This document shows, piece by piece, positions 44,463-53,061 of a DNA stretch of 64,000 nucleotides; the stretch's first letter is position 1, and each line of letters begins with the position of its first letter. This DNA comes from Butyrivibrio sp. X503 (GTDB lineage Bacteria > Bacillota > Clostridia > Lachnospirales > Lachnospiraceae). The DNA lies in NCBI RefSeq assembly GCF_003625475.1, contig NZ_RAIQ01000002.1, positions 124,001 through 188,000 of the forward strand, written 5' to 3'. The position numbers were made by a program, and so were the translations under genes. The notes below the pieces were generated by a model, which saw nothing but the letters and a program-made list of their open reading frames with translations, had not been told where the DNA came from and did not search any database.

Positions 44463-44950
44463 TGCTTGTTGAGATTTATACAGACGGAGCCGCAAGGGGA
44501 AATCCGGAAGGGCCCGGTGGCTACGGCGTTGTAATGAAATATGTTGATGCGAAAGGGCAGGAGCATATTAAAGAGCTTAGCGCAGGCTATGATAAGACTA
44601 CAAACAACAGAATGGAGCTAATGGGCGCTATCATGGGACTTGAGAGTCTTAACAGACCTTGCGATGTTATGCTGTATTCGGATTCTCAGTATGTTATCAA
44701 AGCTTTTAATGAAAAGTGGCTGGAAGGCTGGATCTCCAGAGGCTGGAAAACAGCCGGTAAGCAGCCTGTTAAGAATGTTGAGCTGTGGAAAAGACTCTTA
44801 ATGGCTGCAGAGCCGCATAATATCAGGTGGAACTGGGTAAAAGGTCATGCGGGTCATCATGAAAATGAGAGGTGTGACGAGCTTGCGACAAGTGCCGCCG
44901 ATGGCGAGCCTTCGACATTATTACATGATGATGGTGGTGATCTTAAATGA
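44462..44950 (+). CDS. rnhA: Ribonuclease HI
   Basis: A 162-residue RNase HI that cuts RNA in RNA-DNA hybrids. The acidic active-site residues are in [34 protein letters not shown] and the [14 protein letters not shown] end. ATG 44462, overlapping the MutS-like stop, has AGGAG 10 nt upstream; ATG 44453 is too close to that site. It overlaps the next gene by 4 bp. A separate RNase HII (rnhB) lies at 9.1 kb. Confidence 0.96.
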   Translation: MLVEIYTDGAARGNPEGPGGYGVVMKYVDAKGQEHIKELSAGYDKTTNNRMELMGAIMGLESLNRPCDVMLYSDSQYVIKAFNEKWLEGWISRGWKTAGKQPVKNVELWKRLLMAAEPHNIRWNWVKGHAGHHENERCDELATSAADGEPSTLLHDDGGDLK

Positions 44951-45546
44951 TATATTATATTGCCGATTGTCATTTCTATCATAATGCTCTTAATGAAAAG
45001 ATGGACAAACGCGGATTTAAGAGCACTGAAGAAATGAATGAATACATGATAAAAAGGTGGAATGACAAGGTTACAAGAGCCGATACCGTCATTATTCTCG
45101 GAGATCTTTCACTTGGAAAGGTTGATCAGACTAATGAGCTTATTCATAAGCTAAAAGGGAAACTCTGTCTGATCACGGGAAACCATGATAAATACATTAC
45201 TTCACCTGATTTTGACAAAGACAGATTTGAATGGATCGATAATTACAGGGAGATAACAGATTCTCAAAAGAAAGCTATCTGCTGTCATTATCCGATTCCT
45301 TTTTATGACGGACAGTACAGAAAAAGACATAACGGAGATCCCAAGACTTATATGTTATACGGCCATGTACATAATACAAGGGACGAGGATCTTATGAAAA
45401 AGATAATCGAGCTTATCGGAAGTACACCGTATTATCCGATAGGAAGCGAGCATGAGAGTACTATTCCGTGCAATATGATCAACTGTTTTTGCATGAGATC
45501 TGATTATACTCCGCTCACTCTTTCCGAGTGGATCAAGTTGTCTTAA
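44947..45546 (+). CDS. Calcineurin-like metallophosphoesterase
   Basis: A 199-residue phosphoesterase with the five metal-binding blocks: [33 protein letters not shown] and YGHVHNT. It probably hydrolyses a phosphoester or phosphodiester in the cytosol. The start overlaps the rnhA stop (ATGA), so MutS-like, rnhA and this gene form a coupled unit. The substrate is not predictable. A strong terminator follows. Confidence 0.88.
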   Translation: MIYYIADCHFYHNALNEKMDKRGFKSTEEMNEYMIKRWNDKVTRADTVIILGDLSLGKVDQTNELIHKLKGKLCLITGNHDKYITSPDFDKDRFEWIDNYREITDSQKKAICCHYPIPFYDGQYRKRHNGDPKTYMLYGHVHNTRDEDLMKKIIELIGSTPYYPIGSEHESTIPCNMINCFCMRSDYTPLTLSEWIKLS

Positions 45547-45570
45547 AAATGTTAAACAATTATAAAATTT

Positions 45571-45616
45571 AGGCTTGTTGCGCTAGATAAAAATCTATTG
45601 CAACAAGCCTATTTTG
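45571..45616 (+). terminator. Terminator after the mutS-like/rnhA/phosphoesterase operon
   Basis: AGGCTTGTTGC (45571-45581) pairs perfectly with GCAACAAGCCT (45600-45610), with an inner AGAT/ATCT stem, followed by ATTTTG. Confidence 0.9.
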
Positions 45617-45670
45617 CTGGATTTCTAGATCACTCATCTACCCGGAATTCCAAAAGCAATCGTTTTAATG

Positions 45671-45707
45671 TTGACACATAGTTAATAATATGTTAAGGTG
45701 AATTAAC
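45671..45707 (+). promoter_or_regulatory. Candidate promoter of the secreted-protein locus
   Basis: TTGACA (45671-45676), 17 bp, weak -10 TAAGGT (45694-45699). GTTAAT (45681-45686) and ATTAAC (45702-45707) flank the -10 as an inverted repeat and could be an operator. The leader is about 60 nt. Confidence 0.45.
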
Positions 45708-45766
45708 AAATGCAACACATATATAACGCTTAGAAATTAGAAAAGTAAAGTTGGAAGGAGTAAAAA

Positions 45767-46642
45767 ATGATTAGATTTAGTTTGTTACCAAAGGCACTTT
45801 TATTTATGATCAACTTCAGCATGGCATTTTGTCCTTGCGCAAGACCTCATGTACATGCTGTATCACCAAATCCTCCTGTATTTGAAGCTGAAGCAGCAAC
45901 TTCACCTTCAGATTATGCAGATGATCCGACAGAGGATACAGAGTCTGAGAGCGATACACAGGAAGTAAAGATCGTAGACGGTAAGATTGTAGTTGTTTCT
46001 GATACTGAGGATGATACACAGCTTATCGCTGTACCCGATACAGATGATGACGAAGAGGTCCTTTCAGAAGTTGGTCCCGCAGCTATGTTTGATGAGGATG
46101 GTAATATTATAGATCATTTACTTGGACCTGTTGCAATATATGATAATGACGGAAACCCTATAGAGCATATGGTTGGTCCTGTTGCTTTATTTGATAAAGA
46201 CGGAAATATTATAGAGCAGGAAGATGATCTTTGCAGTTCAGAGGGAATCAATTATCCTGAGAATGATGTAGATCAGCCTGAAGCAACATCACCTTCAGAT
46301 TATGCAGACGATCCGACAGAGGATACAGAGTCTGAGAGCGATACACAGGAAGTAAAGATCGTAGACGGAAAGATCGTAGTTGTTTCCGATACTGAGGACG
46401 ACGCTGAGCTTATTGCTGTAGTTGATACAGATGATGATACAGAGCTTATCGCAGTAGTTGATACAGATGACGATACAGAGCTTATCGCTGTACCCGATAC
46501 AGAGGTTGATGACGAGGTTATCACAGAGGTTGGACCTTCTGCAATGTTTGATGAGGACGGAAATGTTGTAGAGGCTGAAGATGATCTTTGCAGTTCAGAG
46601 GGAATTAATTATCCTGAGAACGATACAGCTTCTGAGGAATGA
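45767..46642 (+). CDS. Secreted acidic repeat protein, unknown
   Basis: A 291-residue protein. A signal peptide (MIRFSLLPKALLFMINFSMAF, ending near residue 33 with VHA or 44 with AEA) is followed by an extremely acidic mature part. It is built from a duplicated block (starting near residues 44 and 173) containing SPSDYADDPTEDTESESD and VKIVDGKIVVVSDTEDD, several DTDDDTELIAV units, four DxDGN loops (FDEDGNIID, YDNDGNPIE, FDKDGNIIE, FDEDGNVVE) and two copies of DDLCSSEGINYPEND. The DxDGN loops resemble calcium-binding EF-hand/dockerin loops but without the usual helices. AAGGAG precedes the start. No homologue is recognised. Confidence 0.75.
   Translation: MIRFSLLPKALLFMINFSMAFCPCARPHVHAVSPNPPVFEAEAATSPSDYADDPTEDTESESDTQEVKIVDGKIVVVSDTEDDTQLIAVPDTDDDEEVLSEVGPAAMFDEDGNIIDHLLGPVAIYDNDGNPIEHMVGPVALFDKDGNIIEQEDDLCSSEGINYPENDVDQPEATSPSDYADDPTEDTESESDTQEVKIVDGKIVVVSDTEDDAELIAVVDTDDDTELIAVVDTDDDTELIAVPDTEVDDEVITEVGPSAMFDEDGNVVEAEDDLCSSEGINYPENDTASEE
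45896..46048 (+). repeat. Internal coding duplication; second copy starts at 46283
   Basis: The block from 45896 recurs at 46283, 387 bp later, with near-identity through GATTATGCAGA-GATCCGACAGAGG and on to the DTEDD codons. A shorter block GAAGATGATCTTTGCAGTTC recurs at 46219 and 46577. DTDDDTELIAV codons repeat three times between 46425 and 46510. The structure is tandem duplication plus short unit expansion. Confidence 0.88.
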
Positions 46643-46689
46643 TTTAATAGATATTCAAGAATTTAGTTAAGATATAAGTCGAGGTTTAT

Positions 46690-47952
46690 ATGCTTGTTTT
46701 TATACTGATACTTGCGCTGATCTTTGGATCTGTACCTGAGCAGACAATATCAGATATAGGCTCATCCGCTGCTGAGAGTAGTTCTTATCAGGTCTCATAT
46801 GAGGAAAATGAAGATACGGAGACTGATAGCAGTTCACAGGAAGCTACCGAAGATTTTGAACAGGAATTCTATGGAAAATCCAAGAGTAAACTGTTAGCTG
46901 AAATTGAAGAATATGAAAATACTGAAGATGATGAGCTGTACGAGTTTGAGGTAGAAGAGGAAGAACCGGAAGAATCTGCCGAGTATGTTTTCAGCGAACC
47001 TACAGGATATGATTTTGGTTGCAATATCGAAGATGGCAGATATGTATTTAATACTCATGTTTTTTCGGATAGAACAGCTGAAATTTTGGGAGAGGATAAA
47101 AGAGAGGCATTCTTTAATCTTTGTGATGCTCTTGAATCAGGTAACGATACATTTTTGTGTCCCAATAAAAACGCATTTAATTGGGTTACCAATTTTCTTT
47201 TTTTAAACAACTATTTTCCTCCCGCAGCCGCATGTATTGAACCGGTTGACTATTCCGACGGAGTAGGAACGATTGAGTATCTGATTCCTGTAGATGAGTT
47301 CCTTGAAAGAGTAAATGAATTTGAATATGAAATCGAGGACATATTGAATTCAACGGTCAGTCCGGATTATTCCGATTTTGAAAAAACGCTTTCGTTGTAT
47401 GTATATATGACTCAAAATTATACATACGATCATGATGCCACAGAGCTGGATATAGAAGATAGAGCCGGCTATATAATGGCATATAGGGCGCTGCAAAATA
47501 AATGTGGTATCTGTACCGAACTTTGCAGCCTGTATTCGTATCTTCTTATGCAGTGCGGAGTACATGCGGACATTATAAGATGCGGAGAAGGGCATGAAAT
47601 TGAACCGGATAGAACAGGACATAGATGGAGCCTTGTCAGGATAGATGGCGTTGATTATCATGTAGACCCGACATACGGTCTAAGTCGGCCGAATAAATAT
47701 GATGGTGCAACCAGACTTAATTTTTTCCTTATGTCTGATTCCGCACGTCAAAATCTGGGAAATTATAATCCGGATTATTATGTACTTAATGCATTTAAAC
47801 CTAAATTTCTGGAAAATTGTTATTATAAAGCCACAGATGACAGATATTTTGAGCTTGCTCACGGGTATTTTGTCGATATGGATACTGATAATAATATAGT
47901 TTATTATTTTTCATATAAGACCAAAGAAGTAACAGAGTTTTATTATGATTAA
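46690..47952 (+). CDS. Secreted or membrane-tethered transglutaminase-like protein
   Basis: A 420-residue protein. A hydrophobic start (MLVFILILALIFGSV), without a basic N-region, precedes an acidic Glu/Ser/Thr linker to about residue 100. A conserved accessory region (about 105-220: YDFGCNIEDGRYVFNTHVF, FFNLCDALESGNDTF, GTIEYLIPVDEF) leads into a transglutaminase/cysteine-protease core. The catalytic triad is visible: Cys275 in NKCGICTELCSL, His311 in GHRWSLVRIDG and Asp326 in YHVDPTYG. It could crosslink proteins or cleave a peptide bond outside the cell. GAGG lies 6-8 nt before the start. The downstream gene holds a degenerate copy of the same two regions. Confidence 0.8.
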   Translation: MLVFILILALIFGSVPEQTISDIGSSAAESSSYQVSYEENEDTETDSSSQEATEDFEQEFYGKSKSKLLAEIEEYENTEDDELYEFEVEEEEPEESAEYVFSEPTGYDFGCNIEDGRYVFNTHVFSDRTAEILGEDKREAFFNLCDALESGNDTFLCPNKNAFNWVTNFLFLNNYFPPAAACIEPVDYSDGVGTIEYLIPVDEFLERVNEFEYEIEDILNSTVSPDYSDFEKTLSLYVYMTQNYTYDHDATELDIEDRAGYIMAYRALQNKCGICTELCSLYSYLLMQCGVHADIIRCGEGHEIEPDRTGHRWSLVRIDGVDYHVDPTYGLSRPNKYDGATRLNFFLMSDSARQNLGNYNPDYYVLNAFKPKFLENCYYKATDDRYFELAHGYFVDMDTDNNIVYYFSYKTKEVTEFYYD

Positions 47953-47957
47953 TTCAA

Positions 47958-47993
47958 AAAACAGGTCGACCTATTTTTTGGCCGGCCTGTTTT
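47958..47993 (+). terminator. Terminator after the transglutaminase-like gene
   Basis: AAAACAGGTCG (47958-47968) pairs with CGGCCTGTTTT (47983-47993) with one U-G wobble. Confidence 0.8.
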
Positions 47994-48017
47994 AGTGTAA
48001 GTATTATCCTGTGAAAT

Positions 48018-48072
48018 TTGTTAGATAAGTACATACATGTTATACTCTTTCCTATGTGGCTCGGTACGAGCC
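48018..48072 (+). promoter_or_regulatory. Promoter and 5'-UTR hairpin of the metallopeptidase-like gene
   Basis: TTGTTA (48018-48023), 17 bp, TATACT (48041-48046). GGCTCG (48058-48063) pairs perfectly with CGAGCC (48067-48072) just after the expected start of transcription, about 30 nt before the AAGGAGA site; it may stabilise the mRNA. Confidence 0.65.
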
Positions 48073-48105
48073 GCTGACGCTTAAAAACGGAAGGAGAAAT
48101 TAATA

Positions 48106-49686
48106 ATGAAACGTAAACTAATGTCTATGGCGCTGGTGGTGGCGCTTTCTTTGAGTATCGCAATGGTTCCCAAAGTAGATCTGTTTGCTGCCGATGAGCA
48201 GGCTGTTCAACAAAACACGGAGAAAATAAGAACCAAAAGTGAAGAGGTAAACGGGATTGAGTTTTCGCTTACAATTGATCTTACGAAGTGGGATGGCAGA
48301 GCAGGTACATCGACAATTGATGAGCTTGAAAAACTTTTTTTTGAGGCTTATCCTGCTATGTATGATAGATTTGGTTTTTATTCTATGGCTCCAACTGATG
48401 TAACTCTTGTAATAAGAGATGATAGTGAGCTCAATATTGCCGGAGCAGCACATCAAACGAGTACTATTCTTATAAATCAAAATTATTTGGCTGCTAATCC
48501 ACAACACTATGATGCTTTTACACATGAACTTGCACATTTAATACAAAACGGATGGAAATCAGAGTACATTGAGTACGATAAATATAAGGAAATATTCGCG
48601 AATTATTGCAGATATATTTATGCATATAAAAACGGTAAATATAATGACGCCTCCTGGACGTTAAATACGGCTAAAGATGATAAATCCCGTGAGAATTCGA
48701 GCCGCTTCTTGGTTTGGCTTGATATGGAAACTTCATCTTCTGACCGAGATATTATTCGTGATTATTTTGAGATAATTATAGATAAAAAATATCCGAGCAG
48801 TGATTGGGGAGAAGCTTGGAAATATTTATTTAAAGGAACTAAATTTGCAGGAAAATCTATAGATGATGTCTGGAAAAAGTATGAAGAGTCTGATTTTGGC
48901 GGTTATCCGGCTAAAGTTTCCAATATCGGAGAAACCTCTGAGCTTATAAAGAAAACCGATGCCAGAAACTACATTAAGAAACATTCTTTTTCTGAAAGCT
49001 ATGAGGCTAAACTGAAGGGGATAACTTTGACTGTTCCGAATGCTAAAAAGGAAGAGCCGTCCGTAAATAATCAAGATGATACAGCGGCAAAGGAAAGCGT
49101 TAGGTCTGCAGCTTATGAGTTTGGTAAGAATATTAAAGACGGAAGATATGTCTTTAATACAAGGATAATGGAAAATAATAATCAAAGCGAGAACAAAGAA
49201 GCATTTTATAATCTTTGTGATGCGCTTATAAACGGTAAGGATACATTTAAGTGCTCCAACGAGAATGCGTTTAAGCTTGTGACCGATTCTGATATACTCG
49301 GTTGTTATTTTCCTTTTGCGGCAGATAAGATCAAAGGAGTGAGCTTTGAAGACGGAGTCGGAAAGATTGAATATCTGATTCCGAAAGATGAGTTTGTTTC
49401 AAAGGAAAAAGACTATGAAAAACAGATAGAAGATATTATAAACAGTAAAGCGAAACCGGGTGAGATGGCTTTTAAGAATGCAATTTCTTTGTTTAATTAT
49501 TGCAGAGATAATTACTCTGATGAATTTGAATTAAACAGAAACTATTCTTTCTTATTGCTTCAGTGCGGTATACCTGCGCATCTGGATATGAATGCAGATA
49601 ATAAAGTGGTCACTGTATTAAATCTGTCAGGCATGGATTATACTTATGATCCGAATTCGGGTGAATTTAAAATGTTCACTAAATAA
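48106..49686 (+). CDS. Secreted BSP-like metallopeptidase fused to degenerate transglutaminase region
   Basis: A 526-residue exported protein (signal peptide MKRKLMSMALVVALSLS, likely cut after LFA near residue 28). Residues about 50-300 resemble the basic secretory peptidase family. The zinc motif is H140-E141-L-A-H144 in AFTHELAHLIQNGW, with a downstream YKEIFANYCRYIYAYKN and SSRFLVWLD. Residues about 338-526 repeat the accessory and core regions of the previous protein (YEFGKNIKDGRYVFNTRIM, FYNLCDALINGKDTF, GKIEYLIPKDEF). In the core the catalytic Cys motif is replaced by DEFELNRNYSFLLLQCG and the His motif by KVVTVLNLSGMDY, so that copy looks inactive. Enzyme activity is inferred from the HExxH only. 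Confidence 0.78.
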   Translation: MKRKLMSMALVVALSLSIAMVPKVDLFAADEQAVQQNTEKIRTKSEEVNGIEFSLTIDLTKWDGRAGTSTIDELEKLFFEAYPAMYDRFGFYSMAPTDVTLVIRDDSELNIAGAAHQTSTILINQNYLAANPQHYDAFTHELAHLIQNGWKSEYIEYDKYKEIFANYCRYIYAYKNGKYNDASWTLNTAKDDKSRENSSRFLVWLDMETSSSDRDIIRDYFEIIIDKKYPSSDWGEAWKYLFKGTKFAGKSIDDVWKKYEESDFGGYPAKVSNIGETSELIKKTDARNYIKKHSFSESYEAKLKGITLTVPNAKKEEPSVNNQDDTAAKESVRSAAYEFGKNIKDGRYVFNTRIMENNNQSENKEAFYNLCDALINGKDTFKCSNENAFKLVTDSDILGCYFPFAADKIKGVSFEDGVGKIEYLIPKDEFVSKEKDYEKQIEDIINSKAKPGEMAFKNAISLFNYCRDNYSDEFELNRNYSFLLLQCGIPAHLDMNADNKVVTVLNLSGMDYTYDPNSGEFKMFTK

Positions 49687-49697
49687 CTTATAGTAAT

Positions 49698-49732
49698 AAA
49701 AAACGTCGAAGGCTTTTGCCCTCGACGTTTTT
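49698..49732. terminator. Bidirectional terminator between convergent genes
   Basis: AAAACGTCGA pairs with TCGACGTTTT around a short inner GG/CC stem, with A-run before and T-run after, so it serves both the metallopeptidase-like gene and the minus-strand transaldolase gene. Confidence 0.92.
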
Positions 49733-49752
49733 GTATGCAATGAATAAAATGA

Positions 49753-50406
49753 TTACTCGCCAAATACTGCTATGTAATCCTTTTGGAACTTCTCAATACC
49801 CTGATCTGTAAGAGGGTGGTGAGTCATCTGCTCGATTACCTTGTAAGGAACTGTTGCGATGTCTGCACCTGCAAGAGCGCAATCGGTAACGTGCATGGGA
49901 TGACGGATGCTTGCAGCGATAATCTCTGTTGAGATGTTGTGGATGTTGAAGATCTCAGCAACCTCAGAGATGAGATCTGTTCCGCGAACTGAAATGTCAT
50001 CGAGACGTCCGAGGAAAGGACTTACGAATGCAGCGCCTGCTCTTGCTGCAAGAAGAGCCTGGTTTGCTGTAAAGATAAGTGTCATGTTAACCTTGATTCC
50101 CTCGGCTGCAAGTGTGTGGCAAGCCTTAAGACCTTCTGTAGTCATAGGAATCTTTACAACCATGTTTTTGTGGATCTTAGCTATTTCACGGCCTTCGTTG
50201 ATCATGCCCTCAGCGTCAACTGTTGTAGCTTTTACCTCTCCGCTGATAGGTCCGTCAACGATAGAAGCTATCTCAGCAACTACCTGATTGAAATCACGGC
50301 CTTCTTTTGCGATAAGTGATGGGTTTGTTGTTACTCCGCAAATGACACCCATATCATTTGCTTTTCTAATGTCATCGACATTAGCTGTGTCAAGAAAGAA
50401 CTTCAT
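49753..50406 (-). CDS. fsa: Transaldolase / fructose-6-phosphate aldolase family
   Basis: A 217-residue small (decameric-type) transaldolase. The start [17 protein letters not shown] and [14 protein letters not shown] are hallmarks; the Schiff-base Lys is in [12 protein letters not shown] near residue 86. It moves dihydroxyacetone units in the pentose phosphate pathway, or acts as an Fsa-type aldolase. AAGGAG lies 8 nt before the start. It is a single-gene unit, with a terminator shared with the convergent secreted-protein gene. Confidence 0.95.
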   Translation of the reverse strand: MKFFLDTANVDDIRKANDMGVICGVTTNPSLIAKEGRDFNQVVAEIASIVDGPISGEVKATTVDAEGMINEGREIAKIHKNMVVKIPMTTEGLKACHTLAAEGIKVNMTLIFTANQALLAARAGAAFVSPFLGRLDDISVRGTDLISEVAEIFNIHNISTEIIAASIRHPMHVTDCALAGADIATVPYKVIEQMTHHPLTDQGIEKFQKDYIAVFGE

Positions 50407-50538
50407 AATTTAACTCCTTGTTTTAATACATTAATTCTTTTTACTACCAAACTAACACAACTTAAAATATAACACTATTTCGTAATTTTTCAATATGAAA
50501 TTATTAGCTAAAATTGCCCAAATATTGCTATCTATCAA

Positions 50539-50567
50539 TTGACTTTACCGGTTGAAAGTGTTAAAGT
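50539..50567 (+). promoter_or_regulatory. Promoter of the symporter operon
   Basis: TTGACT (50539-50544), 17 bp, TAAAGT (50562-50567). GGAGAGAAGG lies downstream before the symporter start. Confidence 0.5.
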
Positions 50568-50601
50568 GTAGAAAGACTATTTGTATTAGAGGAGAGAAGG
50601 T

Positions 50602-52149
50602 ATGATTATCAAAGTTTTAATGTTACTGGTTTTCTTTTCTGTAATGATCTACATCGGAATGATGTGCAGAAAGAACTCTACTGACGTAAGTGGTTTTGTA
50701 TTGGGCGGAAGATCCGTTGGCCCCTGGGTTACGGCATTTGCTTACGGAACATCTTATTTCTCGGCGGTTATCTTTGTCGGATATGCCGGACAGTTCGGAT
50801 GGAAATACGGTATTGCTTCAACATGGGTCGGCATTGGCAATGCTCTTATCGGTTCACTTCTTGCATGGGTTATCCTCGGAAGAAGAACACGTATCATGAC
50901 ACAGCATCTTGACTCGGCAACAATGCCGCAGTTCTTTGCCGCAAGATTCGGCGGAAGATCTCTTAAGATAGCAGCATCCGTTATCACATTTATTTTCCTT
51001 ATTCCATATACAGCTTCATTGTATAACGGACTTTCAAGACTTTTCGGTATGGCTTTTAACATCGATTATTCAATCTGTGTAATTGTAATGGCCGTACTTA
51101 CAGGTATATATGTTATCGCCGGCGGTTACATGGCTACAGCGATCAACGATTTTATTCAGGGTATCATCATGCTTATCGGTATCAGCGCAGTTGTACTTGC
51201 CGTTCTTAATTCACAGGGCGGATTCCTTGCAGCTATCGACGGACTTGCACGAATAAGCGATGAAACTGTTTCAACGACTCCCGGTGTTTTTGCATCATTC
51301 TTTGGACCCGATCCCATCAATCTTCTCGGTGTCGTAATCCTTACATCGCTTGGAACATGGGGACTTCCTCAGATGGTTCAGAAGTTCTATGCGATCAAGA
51401 GTGAGAGAGCAATCTCAAAAGGAACAATAGTTTCTACATTCTTTGCATTTATTGTTGCCGGCGGATGCTATTTCCTAGGCGGCTTCGGAAGACTCTTTTC
51501 CGATAAGATTGATATTGCGGCAAACGGCTTTGACAGCATCGTTCCTACAATGCTTTCGGGACTTCCCGATTTCCTTATTGCTGTTGTTGTAGTGCTTGTT
51601 CTTTCAGCTTCAATGTCAACACTTTCATCACTTGTTCTTACAAGTAGTTCTACTCTTACACTGGATCTTTTGAAAGGTCACGTAGTTAAGAACATGGATG
51701 AAAAGAAACAGCTCCTTATCATGAGAATCCTGATCGTCGTATTCGTTGGAATCTCTGTTGTTATCGCAATTGTTCAGTACAAGAGAAATGTAACGTTTAT
51801 CGCTCAGCTCATGGGTGTTTCATGGGGCGCACTTGCGGGAGCATTCCTTGCACCTTTCCTTTACGGATTGTACTTTAAGTTCATCACAAAGGCAGCTGTT
51901 TGGGTTAACTTCGTATTTTCTACAGTAGTAATGATCGCAAATATGCTTGTAAGACCTAAGTTCCCTACACTCTTACAGTCACCCATCAATGCCGGTGCAT
52001 TCTGCATGCTTGCAGGACTTGTGATTGTTCCTTTGATCTCTGCATTTACCAAGAAGCCTCCGAAGGATCTTGTGGACGGCGCATTTGCTTGCTACAACAA
52101 GGAAGTTCTTGTACATCAGAGCACATCACTTTCAGATGATTCTGAGTAA
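50602..52149 (+). CDS. Sodium:solute symporter (SSS family)
   Basis: A 515-residue transporter of the SSS family with about 13 helices. Recognisable parts are GRSVGPWVTAFAYGTSYFSA near residue 35 (helix 1 with the sodium site), GIYVIAGGYMATAINDFIQG near residue 170 and SASMSTLSSLVLTSSSTLT near residue 335, the conserved sodium/substrate segment. It imports an organic solute with sodium; members move proline, pantothenate, sialic acid or sugars. The following epimerase-like and amidohydrolase-like genes suggest a sugar or a ring compound, but the cargo is not predictable. Confidence 0.88.
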   Translation: MIIKVLMLLVFFSVMIYIGMMCRKNSTDVSGFVLGGRSVGPWVTAFAYGTSYFSAVIFVGYAGQFGWKYGIASTWVGIGNALIGSLLAWVILGRRTRIMTQHLDSATMPQFFAARFGGRSLKIAASVITFIFLIPYTASLYNGLSRLFGMAFNIDYSICVIVMAVLTGIYVIAGGYMATAINDFIQGIIMLIGISAVVLAVLNSQGGFLAAIDGLARISDETVSTTPGVFASFFGPDPINLLGVVILTSLGTWGLPQMVQKFYAIKSERAISKGTIVSTFFAFIVAGGCYFLGGFGRLFSDKIDIAANGFDSIVPTMLSGLPDFLIAVVVVLVLSASMSTLSSLVLTSSSTLTLDLLKGHVVKNMDEKKQLLIMRILIVVFVGISVVIAIVQYKRNVTFIAQLMGVSWGALAGAFLAPFLYGLYFKFITKAAVWVNFVFSTVVMIANMLVRPKFPTLLQSPINAGAFCMLAGLVIVPLISAFTKKPPKDLVDGAFACYNKEVLVHQSTSLSDDSE

Positions 52150-52170
52150 TGTTTGTAAAAAGAGGTTTTT

Positions 52171-53049
52171 ATGTCACTACACGTTTTAAAAAATAATGAT
52201 ATAGCAATTAAGGTTGAGGACCACGGCGCAGAGCTTAGATCTTTGACCAAGATTGATTCCGGAAAAGAATTTATGTTTCAGGCTGATCCCAAGTACTGGG
52301 GAAGAACTTCACCGGTTCTTTTTCCTATAGTAGGTGGACTGTGGGAGAATATGTACATCTATGATGGTGTCACTTACGAGCTTCCTAAGCACGGCTTTGC
52401 AAGAGATATGGATTTTAACTTGGTAAAAGAGACTTCTGATGAGCTTTTATTTGAATTAAAAGATACAGAAGAAACTATGAAGGTTTATCCGTTTAAGTTT
52501 GCATTGCAGATAGGATATAAGCTTGAAGGAAGTAAGGTTACCGTTTCTTATAACGTTAAGAATGAAAATGATGGAGCTTTTTATTTCTCAATAGGTGCTC
52601 ATCCGGCATTTACTTGCGATCTTAACACCGATGAGCTCTTGTTTGAAAAAAACGGAGCTGCGGTAAAAGATACGCTTAAGTCAGGTGTTATCGATATGAG
52701 CAGCGGATGTCTCTCAGAAAAAGTAATTGATGTTAAAACTACCGGAGGAGTTCTTACTCTCGAGCCAAAGCTTTTTGATGAGGATGCACTTATATTTGAG
52801 GGCAGACAGTCAGATAGCGTTACGATTATTCGTAAGGACGATGCGGATAAGGTGAAGGTCAGCTTTGATGCGCCTTTATTCGGTGTTTGGTCTCCCGATA
52901 AAAAGAATGCGCCGTTTGTATGCATAGAGCCTTGGAACGGAAGATGCGACAGAGTAGGCTACGAACATGCTCTTGAAAAAAGAGAACACGGCAACAGATT
53001 AGAAAAAGGAGAGAGCTTCAACACAGCTTTTTCTATAGAGATTTTATAA
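52171..53049 (+). CDS. Aldose 1-epimerase-like protein (LacX/YeaD type)
   Basis: A 292-residue galactose mutarotase-fold protein. The conserved segments are PKHGFARDMDF near residue 73 and SIGAHPAFTCDL near residue 145; FAVE/EPWNGRCD-like strands follow. The His residues match the epimerase active site. It is most like LacX/YeaD-type hexose (phosphate) mutarotases. It sits 21 bp after the symporter gene and 12 bp before an amidohydrolase, so the three are likely one operon handling the imported compound. Confidence 0.85.
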   Translation: MSLHVLKNNDIAIKVEDHGAELRSLTKIDSGKEFMFQADPKYWGRTSPVLFPIVGGLWENMYIYDGVTYELPKHGFARDMDFNLVKETSDELLFELKDTEETMKVYPFKFALQIGYKLEGSKVTVSYNVKNENDGAFYFSIGAHPAFTCDLNTDELLFEKNGAAVKDTLKSGVIDMSSGCLSEKVIDVKTTGGVLTLEPKLFDEDALIFEGRQSDSVTIIRKDDADKVKVSFDAPLFGVWSPDKKNAPFVCIEPWNGRCDRVGYEHALEKREHGNRLEKGESFNTAFSIEIL

Positions 53050-53061
53050 AGGTTTGAATAT

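Noticed and set aside
45896-46620. Possible CRISPR-like repeats
   Set aside because: The repeats are unequal in length, in frame, and encode an acidic protein; there are no regular spacers and no cas genes.
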